Shown here one piece after another: positions 50,417-58,857 of a stretch of DNA of 64,000 nucleotides. The notes beneath the pieces were generated by a model. That model was not told where the DNA came from. It made no database searches and saw only the letters and a program-made list of their open reading frames with translations. Location: positions 83,312-147,311 of the forward strand of contig JAFTRE010000010.1 of the NCBI GenBank assembly GCA_017462385.1, read 5' to 3'. The stretch comes from Clostridia bacterium. GTDB taxonomy: Bacteria > Bacillota > Clostridia > Oscillospirales > CAG-272. Position numbers and translations under genes: made by a program. Within the stretch, counting starts at the first letter, position 1. Each line of letters starts with the position of its first letter.

Positions 50417-51586
50417 TCAAGGCTCATTCTCCTCCGCCACTATCGACTCATATGTCGCCTTGTCTATAAAGCCGTACTCATAAAGCTTTTCGGCGCGGCC
50501 CGCGCGGGTTTTAAGGGATGCATATTCGCTCCCAACCTTCATATCTACGGTATGTTCCTGCTCCAGCGCCCCACATTTAACGGTAATTTTGGCATAGGAA
50601 TTCCATCCGTCAAGTATTTTTTCAACAAAGGTCGCGCCGTATTTAAGCTCGCTCGCTTCATAATGAGCAAGAAGCTGCTCGCCGTCGGCATCATACAACC
50701 CTATAAACGGCTGATCGTAAAAAAGCACTGCGTCATCAACCTTTATGCTCTCAACTCGGCTGATCTCAAATGTCTGCTCGATATCAAATACCGTCTCATT
50801 TACACCAATGCCGCCCCTTACTCCGTATTGCTCGGGCAGGCTTTCCAGATCAAAGTAAGCAAAGCACGATACCGTCGTCCTCTCAAAGCTGAATCTGCCC
50901 TCAGCATCGGTATACACCGCATATTTGTTTATTAATTCAAACTCGGTGCTGTCCACACGTTCATACTCATAAACCGCAACGGCTATTCCCGAAAGATCTA
51001 TATTATCCTCGCAAGTCACGCGCCCCTTGACCGTGCCGCGGTATTTCGCCATCTCCTCCTCGGGCATAGAAACGACAACAGTGCGCTCCTGCTCCGTAAC
51101 ATACTGACCCGAATATTTTGTCGGCACCTCGATGAAGTATGCGTCAACGAACATGGGCATATCGTCTCCCATCAGCCCCCCTTGTTTATATACCAATCTC
51201 GCAACATCCAGCACGATCTCGTCGCTGTCACTGCTTTTCACAGATATATCAACGCCTGCCTGGCTTGATTTTTGCACAAAGGAAGTCATCAAAATAAAGT
51301 GGTTTTTAAAAAATTTTTTGTCATAACCGGACAAGTCATAATTATACTTTTCCCCAAACTCATCCGCACCGTCAGCCGAAGTGATGGCTACATATGAGCC
51401 GAATGCAATTTCACCTGCCGCCCTCTGCTCAACCACCTCTCCCGCACTTCCCGCAAAGCTTATAGCGGTCGCATTTTCGGGCAAAGCAGTATCTGCCGGT
51501 CCATCCTCGGGAGGTACATTCGCACCGCACGCCGCAAGCGACAGACACAGCAGAGCTATCATAAATACCGTCATCAATTTCTTCAT
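50417..51586 (-). CDS. Lipoprotein with carboxypeptidase-regulatory-like segment
   Basis: The signal peptide KKLMTVFMIALLCLSLAACG carries the lipobox LSLAAC. Residues 60-170 form a domain shared with the lipoprotein at 12185-12739 (YDKKFFKNHFILMTSFVQKS, DAYFIEVPTKYSG). Next, about residues 180-260, comes a beta segment with TVKGRVTCEDNIDLSGIAVA and DAEGRFSFERT, like carboxypeptidase-regulatory or Cna-B folds. A third part ends with a short C-terminal motif (AEKLYEYGFIDKATYESIVA) typical of SHOCT-like ends. GGAGG precedes the ATG. Function unknown; surface-attached. Confidence 0.7.
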   Translation of the reverse strand: MKKLMTVFMIALLCLSLAACGANVPPEDGPADTALPENATAISFAGSAGEVVEQRAAGEIAFGSYVAITSADGADEFGEKYNYDLSGYDKKFFKNHFILMTSFVQKSSQAGVDISVKSSDSDEIVLDVARLVYKQGGLMGDDMPMFVDAYFIEVPTKYSGQYVTEQERTVVVSMPEEEMAKYRGTVKGRVTCEDNIDLSGIAVAVYEYERVDSTEFELINKYAVYTDAEGRFSFERTTVSCFAYFDLESLPEQYGVRGGIGVNETVFDIEQTFEISRVESIKVDDAVLFYDQPFIGLYDADGEQLLAHYEASELKYGATFVEKILDGWNSYAKITVKCGALEQEHTVDMKVGSEYASLKTRAGRAEKLYEYGFIDKATYESIVAEENEP

Positions 51587-51713
51587 AACAGTTTACCTCC
51601 TGAAATGTTAAGATATCTTCACTCAATAAGTCGCCAAAAAGCGCATAAGGTTTCAGCATTTGCCCGTAATTTTGAAAAAGCCTTTTGACAAATAACTTTT
51701 AGTTAAGCTCTTA

Positions 51714-51742
51714 TTGACAATCAGGCGACCGCGTGTTATAAT
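51714..51742 (+). promoter_or_regulatory. Promoter of the ABC exporter operon
   Basis: TTGACA, 17 bases, TATAAT; 48 bases before the ATG. Confidence 0.9.
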
Positions 51743-51790
51743 GTTTATAAAGCAAACTAAATTAAAGCTCCCCCACGAAAGGACACCAAA

Positions 51791-52768
51791 ATGGGACTTA
51801 CGGTATCTCATCTTTCCAAAAAATACGGCAACAAGACCGTTCTCGACGATCTCAGCTTTGACATGAGAGGCCCCGGCGTTTATGCTCTGCTGGGCACTAA
51901 CGGCGCGGGCAAAACCACCGCAATACGCATGATGCTGGGAATGCTGTCCCGCGACTCGGGCGAGGTGACCTGGAACGGCGCGCCGCTCGACACCGCCACC
52001 TGCAATGTCGGCTATCTCGCCGAGGAGCGCGGTCTTTATCCCAAATATAATCTCATGGATCAGCTCGTCTACTTCGCACAACTTCGCGGGGTCAGTCGGG
52101 CGGAGGCCAAGCGACGCATACGCTACTGGTCAAGCAGGCTCGAGGTGGACGAATATCTCTACCCCACCAAGCCCGCCCGCCGCAGTGCGCTGTCTAAATC
52201 GACGGGCGCGAGCGCAACTGTCGCACTTCCCTCCAAAAAGGCGGATCAGCTCTCAAAGGGCAATCAGCAAAAAATACAGCTTATGACGGCGCTTTTGCCC
52301 GATCCCGAGCTAATCATTCTCGACGAGCCCATGTCGGGCCTCGACCCCGTCAACACCGATCTGTTCAAGGCCATAATCCGTGAGGAAATAGCAAAGGGCA
52401 AATACCTCATCATGTCCAGCCACCAGATGGCAACGGTTGAGGAATTCTGCACCGATCTCACCATTCTTAACCGCTCCAAAACCGTGCTTCAGGGTCATCT
52501 CAACGATATCAAGCGCGGTTACGGACGCATCAATCTCTCGCTCAAGGTCGAGCAGGATATCACGCCGTTTATCGAGCAGGCGGGTGCAAGTATACTTACC
52601 GAAAAAGAATTCGAATATCAGCTTCGCGTCAGCGGCGAGAGTCAGGCAAATGAACTACTCGGCGCACTTATAGCGGCGTCGGTTCCTGTCATTCGCTTTG
52701 ACCTGCGCGAGCCGTCACTGCACGAAATTTTCGTCGAAACTGTGGGTGCTGCCAATGAAAAAGAGTGA
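51791..52768 (+). CDS. ABC transporter ATP-binding protein (NatA-like)
   Basis: A 325-residue ATPase. Walker A is LLGTNGAGKTTAIRMM near residue 34 and Walker B is LIILDEPMSGLDPVNTDLF. The signature LSKGNQQKIQLMTALL is preceded by an unusual insert of about 25 residues rich in S, A and K (TKPARRSALSKSTGASATVA). The C-terminal 90 residues are the extension typical of Na+ or drug exporters of the NatA group. The start of the permease gene overlaps its end by 14 bases. With the two permeases it forms a complete ABC-2 exporter; substrate not predictable. Confidence 0.9.
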   Translation: MGLTVSHLSKKYGNKTVLDDLSFDMRGPGVYALLGTNGAGKTTAIRMMLGMLSRDSGEVTWNGAPLDTATCNVGYLAEERGLYPKYNLMDQLVYFAQLRGVSRAEAKRRIRYWSSRLEVDEYLYPTKPARRSALSKSTGASATVALPSKKADQLSKGNQQKIQLMTALLPDPELIILDEPMSGLDPVNTDLFKAIIREEIAKGKYLIMSSHQMATVEEFCTDLTILNRSKTVLQGHLNDIKRGYGRINLSLKVEQDITPFIEQAGASILTEKEFEYQLRVSGESQANELLGALIAASVPVIRFDLREPSLHEIFVETVGAANEKE

Positions 52769-54062
52769 TCTTCGCGGCACAAAGCAGGTGTTCTCTTTCA
52801 CATTGGTGCAATACCTCAAAAGCCGCTCAACCATAACCATGCTTGTGACCATGTTTCTGGTCTCGGCCATCTGCATGGTGTCGCTGTTTATGTCGGCGGG
52901 CAGTATTACGGAAGACATCACACCCGAGAACGGGCTGTCCCGCGTACTGCTTACAAACAACACCTCGCTCGACATTAAGCCCGAGGACATAGCATCCTCC
53001 TATCCGTCCCCGCTCGATGTCAGCTATGAGGGCGACACATTTATGGAGGACGAGGCGCTTGTCACGATCTCCTCCGCCGACGGACAAAATTTTGATATCA
53101 AAATCTCGCTGTCAAGCGACAGTATCGTCACCGATTACGAGGTCTCTCGGCTGACATCGGCTATTGATTCCGCCGTCACGCTCGCCCGCTATCGCGCGAG
53201 CGGCATCACGGATGAACAGCTTTCCGTCGCCCTCTCGCACATTTATATATCGGACGGCGACATCTCCGATTATCTCAACACTCAAAGCTCCTCGTCCACA
53301 GACGAGCTGCTTGACATCGACAACGGCGCATTTTTCATTCTCAGCTATGCATATTCCATCATAGTTTTGATACTTGTCATGTTCTCGACTTCATTTATCA
53401 TACAGTCCATAGTTGAGGAAAAGGCGTCAAAGCTGGTCGAGCTGCTCATGGTCAGCGTCAAGCCGCTGGCGCTCATACTCGGCAAAATTCTTGCCACAAT
53501 GGTGTTTATGGCGGCGGCTCTGCTGGCGCTGGGCGCCGGCATGGGACTGACGACGGCTGTCATGAGCAATTTTGTAGACACCTCCTCCGTCACCTCCACG
53601 CTTGCCTCATCGGGCATCGATCTTACCCTGTCACTGCGGCTGATACTCACGCTTCCCGCTGTTCTTATCTCGGTCGTGTTGGGGTATCTCACATTTTCAC
53701 TCATCGGCGGCGTGCTGGGTGCCTGCTGCTCCAAGCTTGAGGACATCGGTGCGGCAACGGGCGGCGTTACATTTATTACGCTGATCTGTTATCTGCTCAC
53801 TACCGTCGGATCGACGGCAGGCAGTCGCGGATTTGTCATTTTCTGCTCGCTCTGCCCCTTTGTCTCGGTGTTCTCGGCTCCCGTCGCATACCTAACGGGC
53901 ATTATCGGCTTTGGTATGCTATGCCTGTCGTGGCTGTTGCAAGCTGTTGTCATCATACTTGTAACAATGTTTTGCGCCCGCGTTTACGGCACGCTCATCA
54001 TTCACCGCGGCAACCGCATAAAGCTCAAAGCATTGTTTGCAATAGCGCGCGGAAAGGAGTGA
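52755..54062 (+). CDS. ABC-2 type permease (NatB-like), first
   Basis: A 435-residue permease. Residues 1-45 include a first helix (ITMLVTMFLVSAICMVSLFM), a large extracellular loop follows to about residue 190, and then five or six helices, with SIVEEKASKLVELLMVSVKP between the second and third. That pattern is characteristic of NatB-type permeases. Start at 52755 (ATGAAAAAGAGTGA overlaps the ATPase stop); a longer frame from 52698 is only overlap. It is followed by the second permease four bases later. Confidence 0.88.
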   Translation: MKKSDLRGTKQVFSFTLVQYLKSRSTITMLVTMFLVSAICMVSLFMSAGSITEDITPENGLSRVLLTNNTSLDIKPEDIASSYPSPLDVSYEGDTFMEDEALVTISSADGQNFDIKISLSSDSIVTDYEVSRLTSAIDSAVTLARYRASGITDEQLSVALSHIYISDGDISDYLNTQSSSSTDELLDIDNGAFFILSYAYSIIVLILVMFSTSFIIQSIVEEKASKLVELLMVSVKPLALILGKILATMVFMAAALLALGAGMGLTTAVMSNFVDTSSVTSTLASSGIDLTLSLRLILTLPAVLISVVLGYLTFSLIGGVLGACCSKLEDIGAATGGVTFITLICYLLTTVGSTAGSRGFVIFCSLCPFVSVFSAPVAYLTGIIGFGMLCLSWLLQAVVIILVTMFCARVYGTLIIHRGNRIKLKALFAIARGKE

Positions 54063-54066
54063 TATT

Positions 54067-55437
54067 ATGAAAAAGAATTATTTCAGAGGCTGCGGAAAAG
54101 TTTTTAACTTTACACTCTCGCGTAGTCTCGGCACAAAGTCTTATATCGCGCTGACGCTGATACTCGCGATACTGCTGTTCGGCACTGTTTTCGCCGTGAC
54201 GCTTGTACCTCAGCTACCCGACAGCACAACACCCGCGCCGGACGGTGCACAGAACACCCTCACACCGCTCTCCCGCGTTATAGTCTGCGACTCAACGGTC
54301 GATAACGGCTCTGTATCCTGGCTGTATTCGATTGCGGACGGCGTCACCGTTTCTGCCGCACCCTCGCTTGAGGCGGCGGACACATTGGCAGACGCTTACA
54401 CGCTTATTGTCGCCGTTTCCGCTGACGAAGCCGGTTATGCCATAAACGTGCTGACTACCGACGACTCACTTCTCACGCCCTATGACCGCACCGTTTACGC
54501 CGACCTTGTCGGCGAGGCGTTCCGCGGTGAGCTTTTGCGCCGCGCGGGCGTCGATGCCTCGCTGCTTGAGGACAATACCACCGTCACGCCCTCGGTCGTC
54601 GGCGGCTCCGACGAAAGCATCTCGGCCGACGGCGCTGATGAGGACGCATTTTCGGGACTGCGCGAGCTGGTCGCCATGGTGGTCTCCTTTCTCGTCATTT
54701 TCGTCATGTATTTTATGATACTTTTCTACGGGCAGAGCGCCGCCAACAGCGTCATGATGGAAAAAACCTCAAAGCTGATGGACTTTTTCCTGGTCTCGGT
54801 CAACCCCGGCGCGATGATACTGGGCAAGGTGCTCGCCTCGGCACTCGCAGCAATAATTCAGGTGTCGGTCTGGCTGCTTTCTGCGGCAGGTGGATGGTGG
54901 GGCGGCAGACTTGCCGTCAAGCTGCTTGTGCCCAATGCCGCAGACTCGGATTTCTCGGCAATGCTTGCCCTGCTTGAAGGGTTATTTACACCGGGTGGTA
55001 TCATCATCGCCATTTTGACTATCGTCGCGGGTTTCCTGCTTTACTGCTCGCTTGCCTCCATCGGCGGCGCGCTGGCATCCAAGCCCGAAGATCTTTCCTC
55101 CACAAACGGCATCTTTGCCATGGTGCTGGTCGCCTCCTTCCTGCTGTCTCTTTATGCAGGCTCGACAAGTGAAATGGGCATGATATCCTCGGCAAGCTGG
55201 CTTATATACCTGCCCTTTACAGCTATACTCGTCACGCCCGGGCGGGCACTTTCGGGCAGTATCACACTGCTTGAGGGCGGCATTTCGGTGGCGCTTATAT
55301 TGCTGTTCGCTTTTATAGTCATGTTCATCGCGGGAAAAATTTACTCGCTTATGTCCTTCTATCGGGGAAATCCTCCCAAGCTGACCTCTCTGCCCGCTAT
55401 GATAAAAAACGGCATACGCTCAAAGAACGGCAAATAA
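54067..55437 (+). CDS. ABC-2 type permease (NatB-like), second
   Basis: A 456-residue permease with the same plan as its neighbour: first helix near residue 28 (YIALTLILAILLFGTVFAVT), a long extracellular loop to about residue 200, then six helices. The cytoplasmic loop MMEKTSKLMDFFLVSVNPGA matches that of the first permease, so the two are ancient duplicates that pair as a heterodimer. GGAG lies 9 bases before the ATG. The operon ends here with the next promoter at 55459. Confidence 0.88.
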   Translation: MKKNYFRGCGKVFNFTLSRSLGTKSYIALTLILAILLFGTVFAVTLVPQLPDSTTPAPDGAQNTLTPLSRVIVCDSTVDNGSVSWLYSIADGVTVSAAPSLEAADTLADAYTLIVAVSADEAGYAINVLTTDDSLLTPYDRTVYADLVGEAFRGELLRRAGVDASLLEDNTTVTPSVVGGSDESISADGADEDAFSGLRELVAMVVSFLVIFVMYFMILFYGQSAANSVMMEKTSKLMDFFLVSVNPGAMILGKVLASALAAIIQVSVWLLSAAGGWWGGRLAVKLLVPNAADSDFSAMLALLEGLFTPGGIIIAILTIVAGFLLYCSLASIGGALASKPEDLSSTNGIFAMVLVASFLLSLYAGSTSEMGMISSASWLIYLPFTAILVTPGRALSGSITLLEGGISVALILLFAFIVMFIAGKIYSLMSFYRGNPPKLTSLPAMIKNGIRSKNGK

Positions 55438-55458
55438 CCGACATTTAATTAAAAAGTG

Positions 55459-55487
55459 TTGATTTTTAATCAATGATGTGTTATTAT
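55459..55487 (+). promoter_or_regulatory. Promoter of the lipid kinase-plsC operon
   Basis: TTGATT, 17 bases, TATTAT. Confidence 0.6.
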
Positions 55488-55516
55488 GTATATATAAATT
55501 TCTATGGAGCAGTATC

Positions 55517-56464
55517 ATGAAACACATTTTTATAATCAACCCCGCGGCGGGTCAGATCGACCGCACCGAAGAAATAACTTCTTATCTCAAACAAAATCGC
55601 CACGAGCTTGACTATGAAACATACATCACCACCGCCATCGGCGACGCCACTCGCTTTGTTTCGGACTATTGCCGAGACCATGCGGGCGAGGCTGTCCGCT
55701 TTTACGCCTGCGGTGGAGACGGCACGCTCAACGAGGTCATCTCGGGCGCGGCTGAACACGAGGGTGTCGAAGTTGCCGTTTACGCCTGCGGAAGCGGTAA
55801 CGACTACGTCAAATATTACGGCGGCGCTGACCGTTTTCTCGATCTCGGCGCGCTTATCGACGCCCCCTCAGAGCCCATTGACCTCATGAAGATAGGCGAG
55901 CGCTATTGCATCAACGTCTGTGACTTCGGCTTTGACACTACCGTCGCCAAAACCATGATCAAGGTCAAGCGCAAAAAAATAATAGGCGGCAAACGCGCTT
56001 ATGTAACCGGCGTTGCCACCGCCGTACTTACCGCTCGCAGAAACGAATGCACCGTCACGGTCGACGGCGAACGCCTCAACGACAAAAAAATACTGCTCTG
56101 CACCGTTGCAAACGGAAAATATGTAGGCGGCGCATTCCAATGCGCGCCCCGCTCGGTTAACAACGACGGACTGCTGGAGGTATGTCTTGTCAAGACCATG
56201 TCGCTTTTTGGCTTTCTCAAGATACTCGGTCCTTACACAGCAGGACAGCATCTTGACGACCCTCGCTTTGCCCATCAGGTGGTTTACCGTCGCGGCAAGC
56301 TGATACATGTCTCGGCCCCGGAGGGCTTTGCCATGTCGGTTGACGGCGAGATCGTCGACGGCACCGAGTTTGATATCGAGATCAAGCCCGCCGCAGTTCG
56401 CTTCGTCGTCCCCGCACTTCCGACCGCGACAGAACTCGAAAAGCAGGAGAGCGCCGTATGCTGA
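55517..56464 (+). CDS. Diacylglycerol kinase family lipid kinase (second copy)
   Basis: A 315-residue DAGK-superfamily kinase. Signs: HIFIINPAAGQIDRTEEI, ACGGDGTLNEVISGA, VAVYACGSGNDYVKYYGG (the usual GTxND reads GSGND), and SVDGEIVDGTEFDIEIKP. It is a paralogue of 9046-9999. Start at 55517 with GGAG upstream; the longer frame from 55478 covers the promoter. The stop overlaps the plsC-like ATG, so the kinase and acyltransferase are made together, pointing to phospholipid synthesis or recycling. Confidence 0.88.
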   Translation: MKHIFIINPAAGQIDRTEEITSYLKQNRHELDYETYITTAIGDATRFVSDYCRDHAGEAVRFYACGGDGTLNEVISGAAEHEGVEVAVYACGSGNDYVKYYGGADRFLDLGALIDAPSEPIDLMKIGERYCINVCDFGFDTTVAKTMIKVKRKKIIGGKRAYVTGVATAVLTARRNECTVTVDGERLNDKKILLCTVANGKYVGGAFQCAPRSVNNDGLLEVCLVKTMSLFGFLKILGPYTAGQHLDDPRFAHQVVYRRGKLIHVSAPEGFAMSVDGEIVDGTEFDIEIKPAAVRFVVPALPTATELEKQESAVC

Positions 56465-57258
56465 TCGATATTTTTGCAATAGTCGCCGTGCTCGGCGCGA
56501 TTGCAACCGTAGCTTTTACCCCCTGCGCTTGGTATTGGGTGCTTTTGCTGGCGCTCGGCTATTTCTGGGGGCTCATCTTCGTACATCTGTTAATTGCACT
56601 GATAGTAACGCTGTTTATCGACACGACCAAGCCCGTCGAGGGCAAGGTGCGCCGTTATTTCAAATTCATGGTGCTTCACACTGTTGACGGCGTGCTCAAG
56701 GTCGCCCGTGTGCGCATCCGCCTTGAAGGTAAGCAGCTGATTCCAACCGACCGCCGCTTTATGCTGGTGTCCAACCACCTCTCCCGCTTTGACCCCATGG
56801 TCAGCATGGTGGCGCTCAAGCGCACACCGCTCGCCTTTGTCTCCAAGCCCGAAAATTTTAAAATTCCCATTGCGGGACCTTATGTGCACAAATGCAAGTT
56901 TCTCTCGATCGACCGCGAAAATCCCCGCAGTGCCATAACAACGCTCAACACCTGCGTCGAATACATCAAATCTGGCGAGCTGAGCATGGGCATCTATCCC
57001 GAGGGCACACGTTCATTGACGGGTGAGCTGGGTGAGTTTCACGACGGCGTATTTAAGATCGCACGCGACACAAAAGCTCCCATCGTCATTATGACCCTGC
57101 ACGGCACGCAAAACATAGCCAAAAACTTCCCGCTTCGCTCCACTCGCGTGGATATGAAGATAGTTCGCGTAATCGAGCCCGAGGAGTTCTCGGGAATGCG
57201 CACCGGCGCTATATCGTCCATGGTTCGCGAGGTCATGGAGCAAGAACTGAATAAATAA
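56458..57258 (+). CDS. 1-acyl-sn-glycerol-3-phosphate acyltransferase (PlsC-like)
   Basis: A 266-residue acyltransferase with two or three N-terminal helices (residues 3-60). Motif I is LVSNHLSRFDPM near residue 101 (NHxxxxD), motif II is around SIDRENPRSAITTL, and motif III is GIYPEGTRSLTGEL. It transfers an acyl chain to lysophosphatidic acid to give phosphatidic acid in the membrane. Its start overlaps the end of the lipid kinase gene by 7 bases. Function well supported by motifs; which acyl donor is used is unknown. Confidence 0.88.
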   Translation: MLIDIFAIVAVLGAIATVAFTPCAWYWVLLLALGYFWGLIFVHLLIALIVTLFIDTTKPVEGKVRRYFKFMVLHTVDGVLKVARVRIRLEGKQLIPTDRRFMLVSNHLSRFDPMVSMVALKRTPLAFVSKPENFKIPIAGPYVHKCKFLSIDRENPRSAITTLNTCVEYIKSGELSMGIYPEGTRSLTGELGEFHDGVFKIARDTKAPIVIMTLHGTQNIAKNFPLRSTRVDMKIVRVIEPEEFSGMRTGAISSMVREVMEQELNK

Positions 57259-57347
57259 AAAATGTCCGCAGAAAGCAGTTTCATTTTTTGATATACTTTA
57301 TTCGGCGAAAAAGCGATAAAAATCTGAATTTCGAAAGGTGAAATGCG

Positions 57348-58016
57348 TTGAAAATCGAGAATAACATTCTAAAGCACTATCTCAAAAATGTATATTTCAT
57401 TACAGGTACGGCTTATGCGGGCAAGTCAACAACGGTAAAAATGCTTGCTGACCGATATGATATGGTTTTCTGCGGAGAAAACTATCACATTGCCGTGTCA
57501 GATGTTGTGGCAACGCCCGATGTGCAGCCTGATCTATGCTATAGAAAAAGCCTTACTGATTGGAAAGATTTTGTAACTCGCTCGCCCGAAGAATATGAAC
57601 GATGGATTTACAACTCACAAAAAGAAGGGGCGGGGTTTGAGGTTGCCGAACTGATTTCAATATCAAGGGATAGGAAAGTGATCGTTGATACCAGTATCCC
57701 GGTTGACGTGCTGAAAGAAATTTCTGACTATAATCATGTTGCTGTTATGCTTTCGCCGCAGTCTATGAGCGTTGAGCGTTTTTTTGACCGAGATGATCCC
57801 GATAAACAGTTTCTCCTCGGTGTTATTGAAAGTTGCGAAAACTCCGAAGCCGTCATGGAAAATTACAAGCGAGGGCTTGCCCTTATCAACAGCAAAAAAC
57901 ACTATGACGAATATGCAGAAAGCGGTTTTTTCACGGTTATTCGGCAGGATAACGGAAAAGATACAAGAGAAGAAGTCTGCGATGCAATAGCGAAGCATTT
58001 TGGCTTGATTCAATAA
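57348..58016 (+). CDS. P-loop nucleotide kinase-like protein
   Basis: The 222-residue protein has the P-loop VYFITGTAYAGKSTTVKMLA near residue 15 and an acidic strand RKVIVDTSIPVDVLKEI that fits a kinase Walker-B/lid arrangement. It resembles adenylate-kinase-like or toxin-kinase proteins, but I cannot name the family. The start is TTG, with GAAAGG 9 bases upstream; an earlier ATG is followed at once by a stop. It stands alone, with different, AT-richer codon use than plsC before it, and may be an acquired gene. Confidence 0.65.
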   Translation: MKIENNILKHYLKNVYFITGTAYAGKSTTVKMLADRYDMVFCGENYHIAVSDVVATPDVQPDLCYRKSLTDWKDFVTRSPEEYERWIYNSQKEGAGFEVAELISISRDRKVIVDTSIPVDVLKEISDYNHVAVMLSPQSMSVERFFDRDDPDKQFLLGVIESCENSEAVMENYKRGLALINSKKHYDEYAESGFFTVIRQDNGKDTREEVCDAIAKHFGLIQ

Positions 58017-58183
58017 GCTTTGACCTGTCGGGCCGTTACCGTCTGCAAACGATTTTGACAAACCGTTCGCCGCCGGCAAGTTTGAAATAAGCGGACAAAA
58101 TAATCCTGCGTATGATTTTGTAACCATACGCAGGATTAACTGTTTTATTGGCACCGCCCCGATGCGGACATTTTTATTTAAAA

Positions 58184-58852
58184 TCAATTCTCGGTACTAT
58201 CCAGCACGCCAAATCCGGCAACTGCGCTGACGGGCAACGACATAACGACAGCCCCCGCCTCGGTATCGACACCCGCATTGCTGACTATAGACTTCATAAT
58301 AGCCGTTTTTTCGGACGATTTGGCAACTATGAGAATAAGCTCCTTTTCCTGCGCGATAGAGACGCGGAAAAACTTTTCGGCATCCTTCGATCCCGTACCC
58401 TTGCCGTGAAGCACGGTACCTCCGCGCGCACCAGCCGCTCTCGCGGCGTCCATGACGCTGTCGGTATGACCTTCGTTGGCAATCGCCAAAATAAGCTCGT
58501 AATTATAATTGAATTCGGGTGTCCCGTCAACGGGACGACCTCCGTTAAGATATGACAAGGTCTTACCTCCTCCTACGCTTTTAATGGGTGTTGCCACAAT
58601 AATACCGTGGCCGGGCGCGTCAATGTAGAGCTGCCGCCGCGCCTCGTCGATAAGCGACGCGGTGCGTTTTTTGTCCGCGACCGTCATGACTATGCGATAC
58701 TCGCGCGAGCTCAACCCGAGCAGGTCAAGCACATTTTTTGTAGCCGTTCCGCGTCCGTGAAGCATGACCGACATGGTCAGCTCCAGCTTTTCACATATAT
58801 CCGTAAGCTTGCCCGACATTTCGGGATTTACTATTGCAATAATGTAATTCAC
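58184..58852 (-). CDS. Tandem PII-like (GlnB-fold) protein
   Basis: The 222-residue protein has two GlnB-like halves: residues 1-105 (YIIAIVNPEMSGKLTDICEK, SVMLHGRGTATKN, YIDAPGHGIIVATPI) and residues 115-222 (YELILAIANEGHTDSVMDAA, GTVLHGKGTGSKD, GVDTEAGAVVMSLPV). Each repeats the HGxGT loop where PII proteins bind ATP or effectors. It lies 5 bases from the start of the DUF1538 transporter-like gene downstream of it in the same transcript, a pairing that fits a membrane protein with a PII-like regulator. Exact ligand unknown. Confidence 0.8.
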   Translation of the reverse strand: MNYIIAIVNPEMSGKLTDICEKLELTMSVMLHGRGTATKNVLDLLGLSSREYRIVMTVADKKRTASLIDEARRQLYIDAPGHGIIVATPIKSVGGGKTLSYLNGGRPVDGTPEFNYNYELILAIANEGHTDSVMDAARAAGARGGTVLHGKGTGSKDAEKFFRVSIAQEKELILIVAKSSEKTAIMKSIVSNAGVDTEAGAVVMSLPVSAVAGFGVLDSTEN

Positions 58853-58857
58853 CTATA

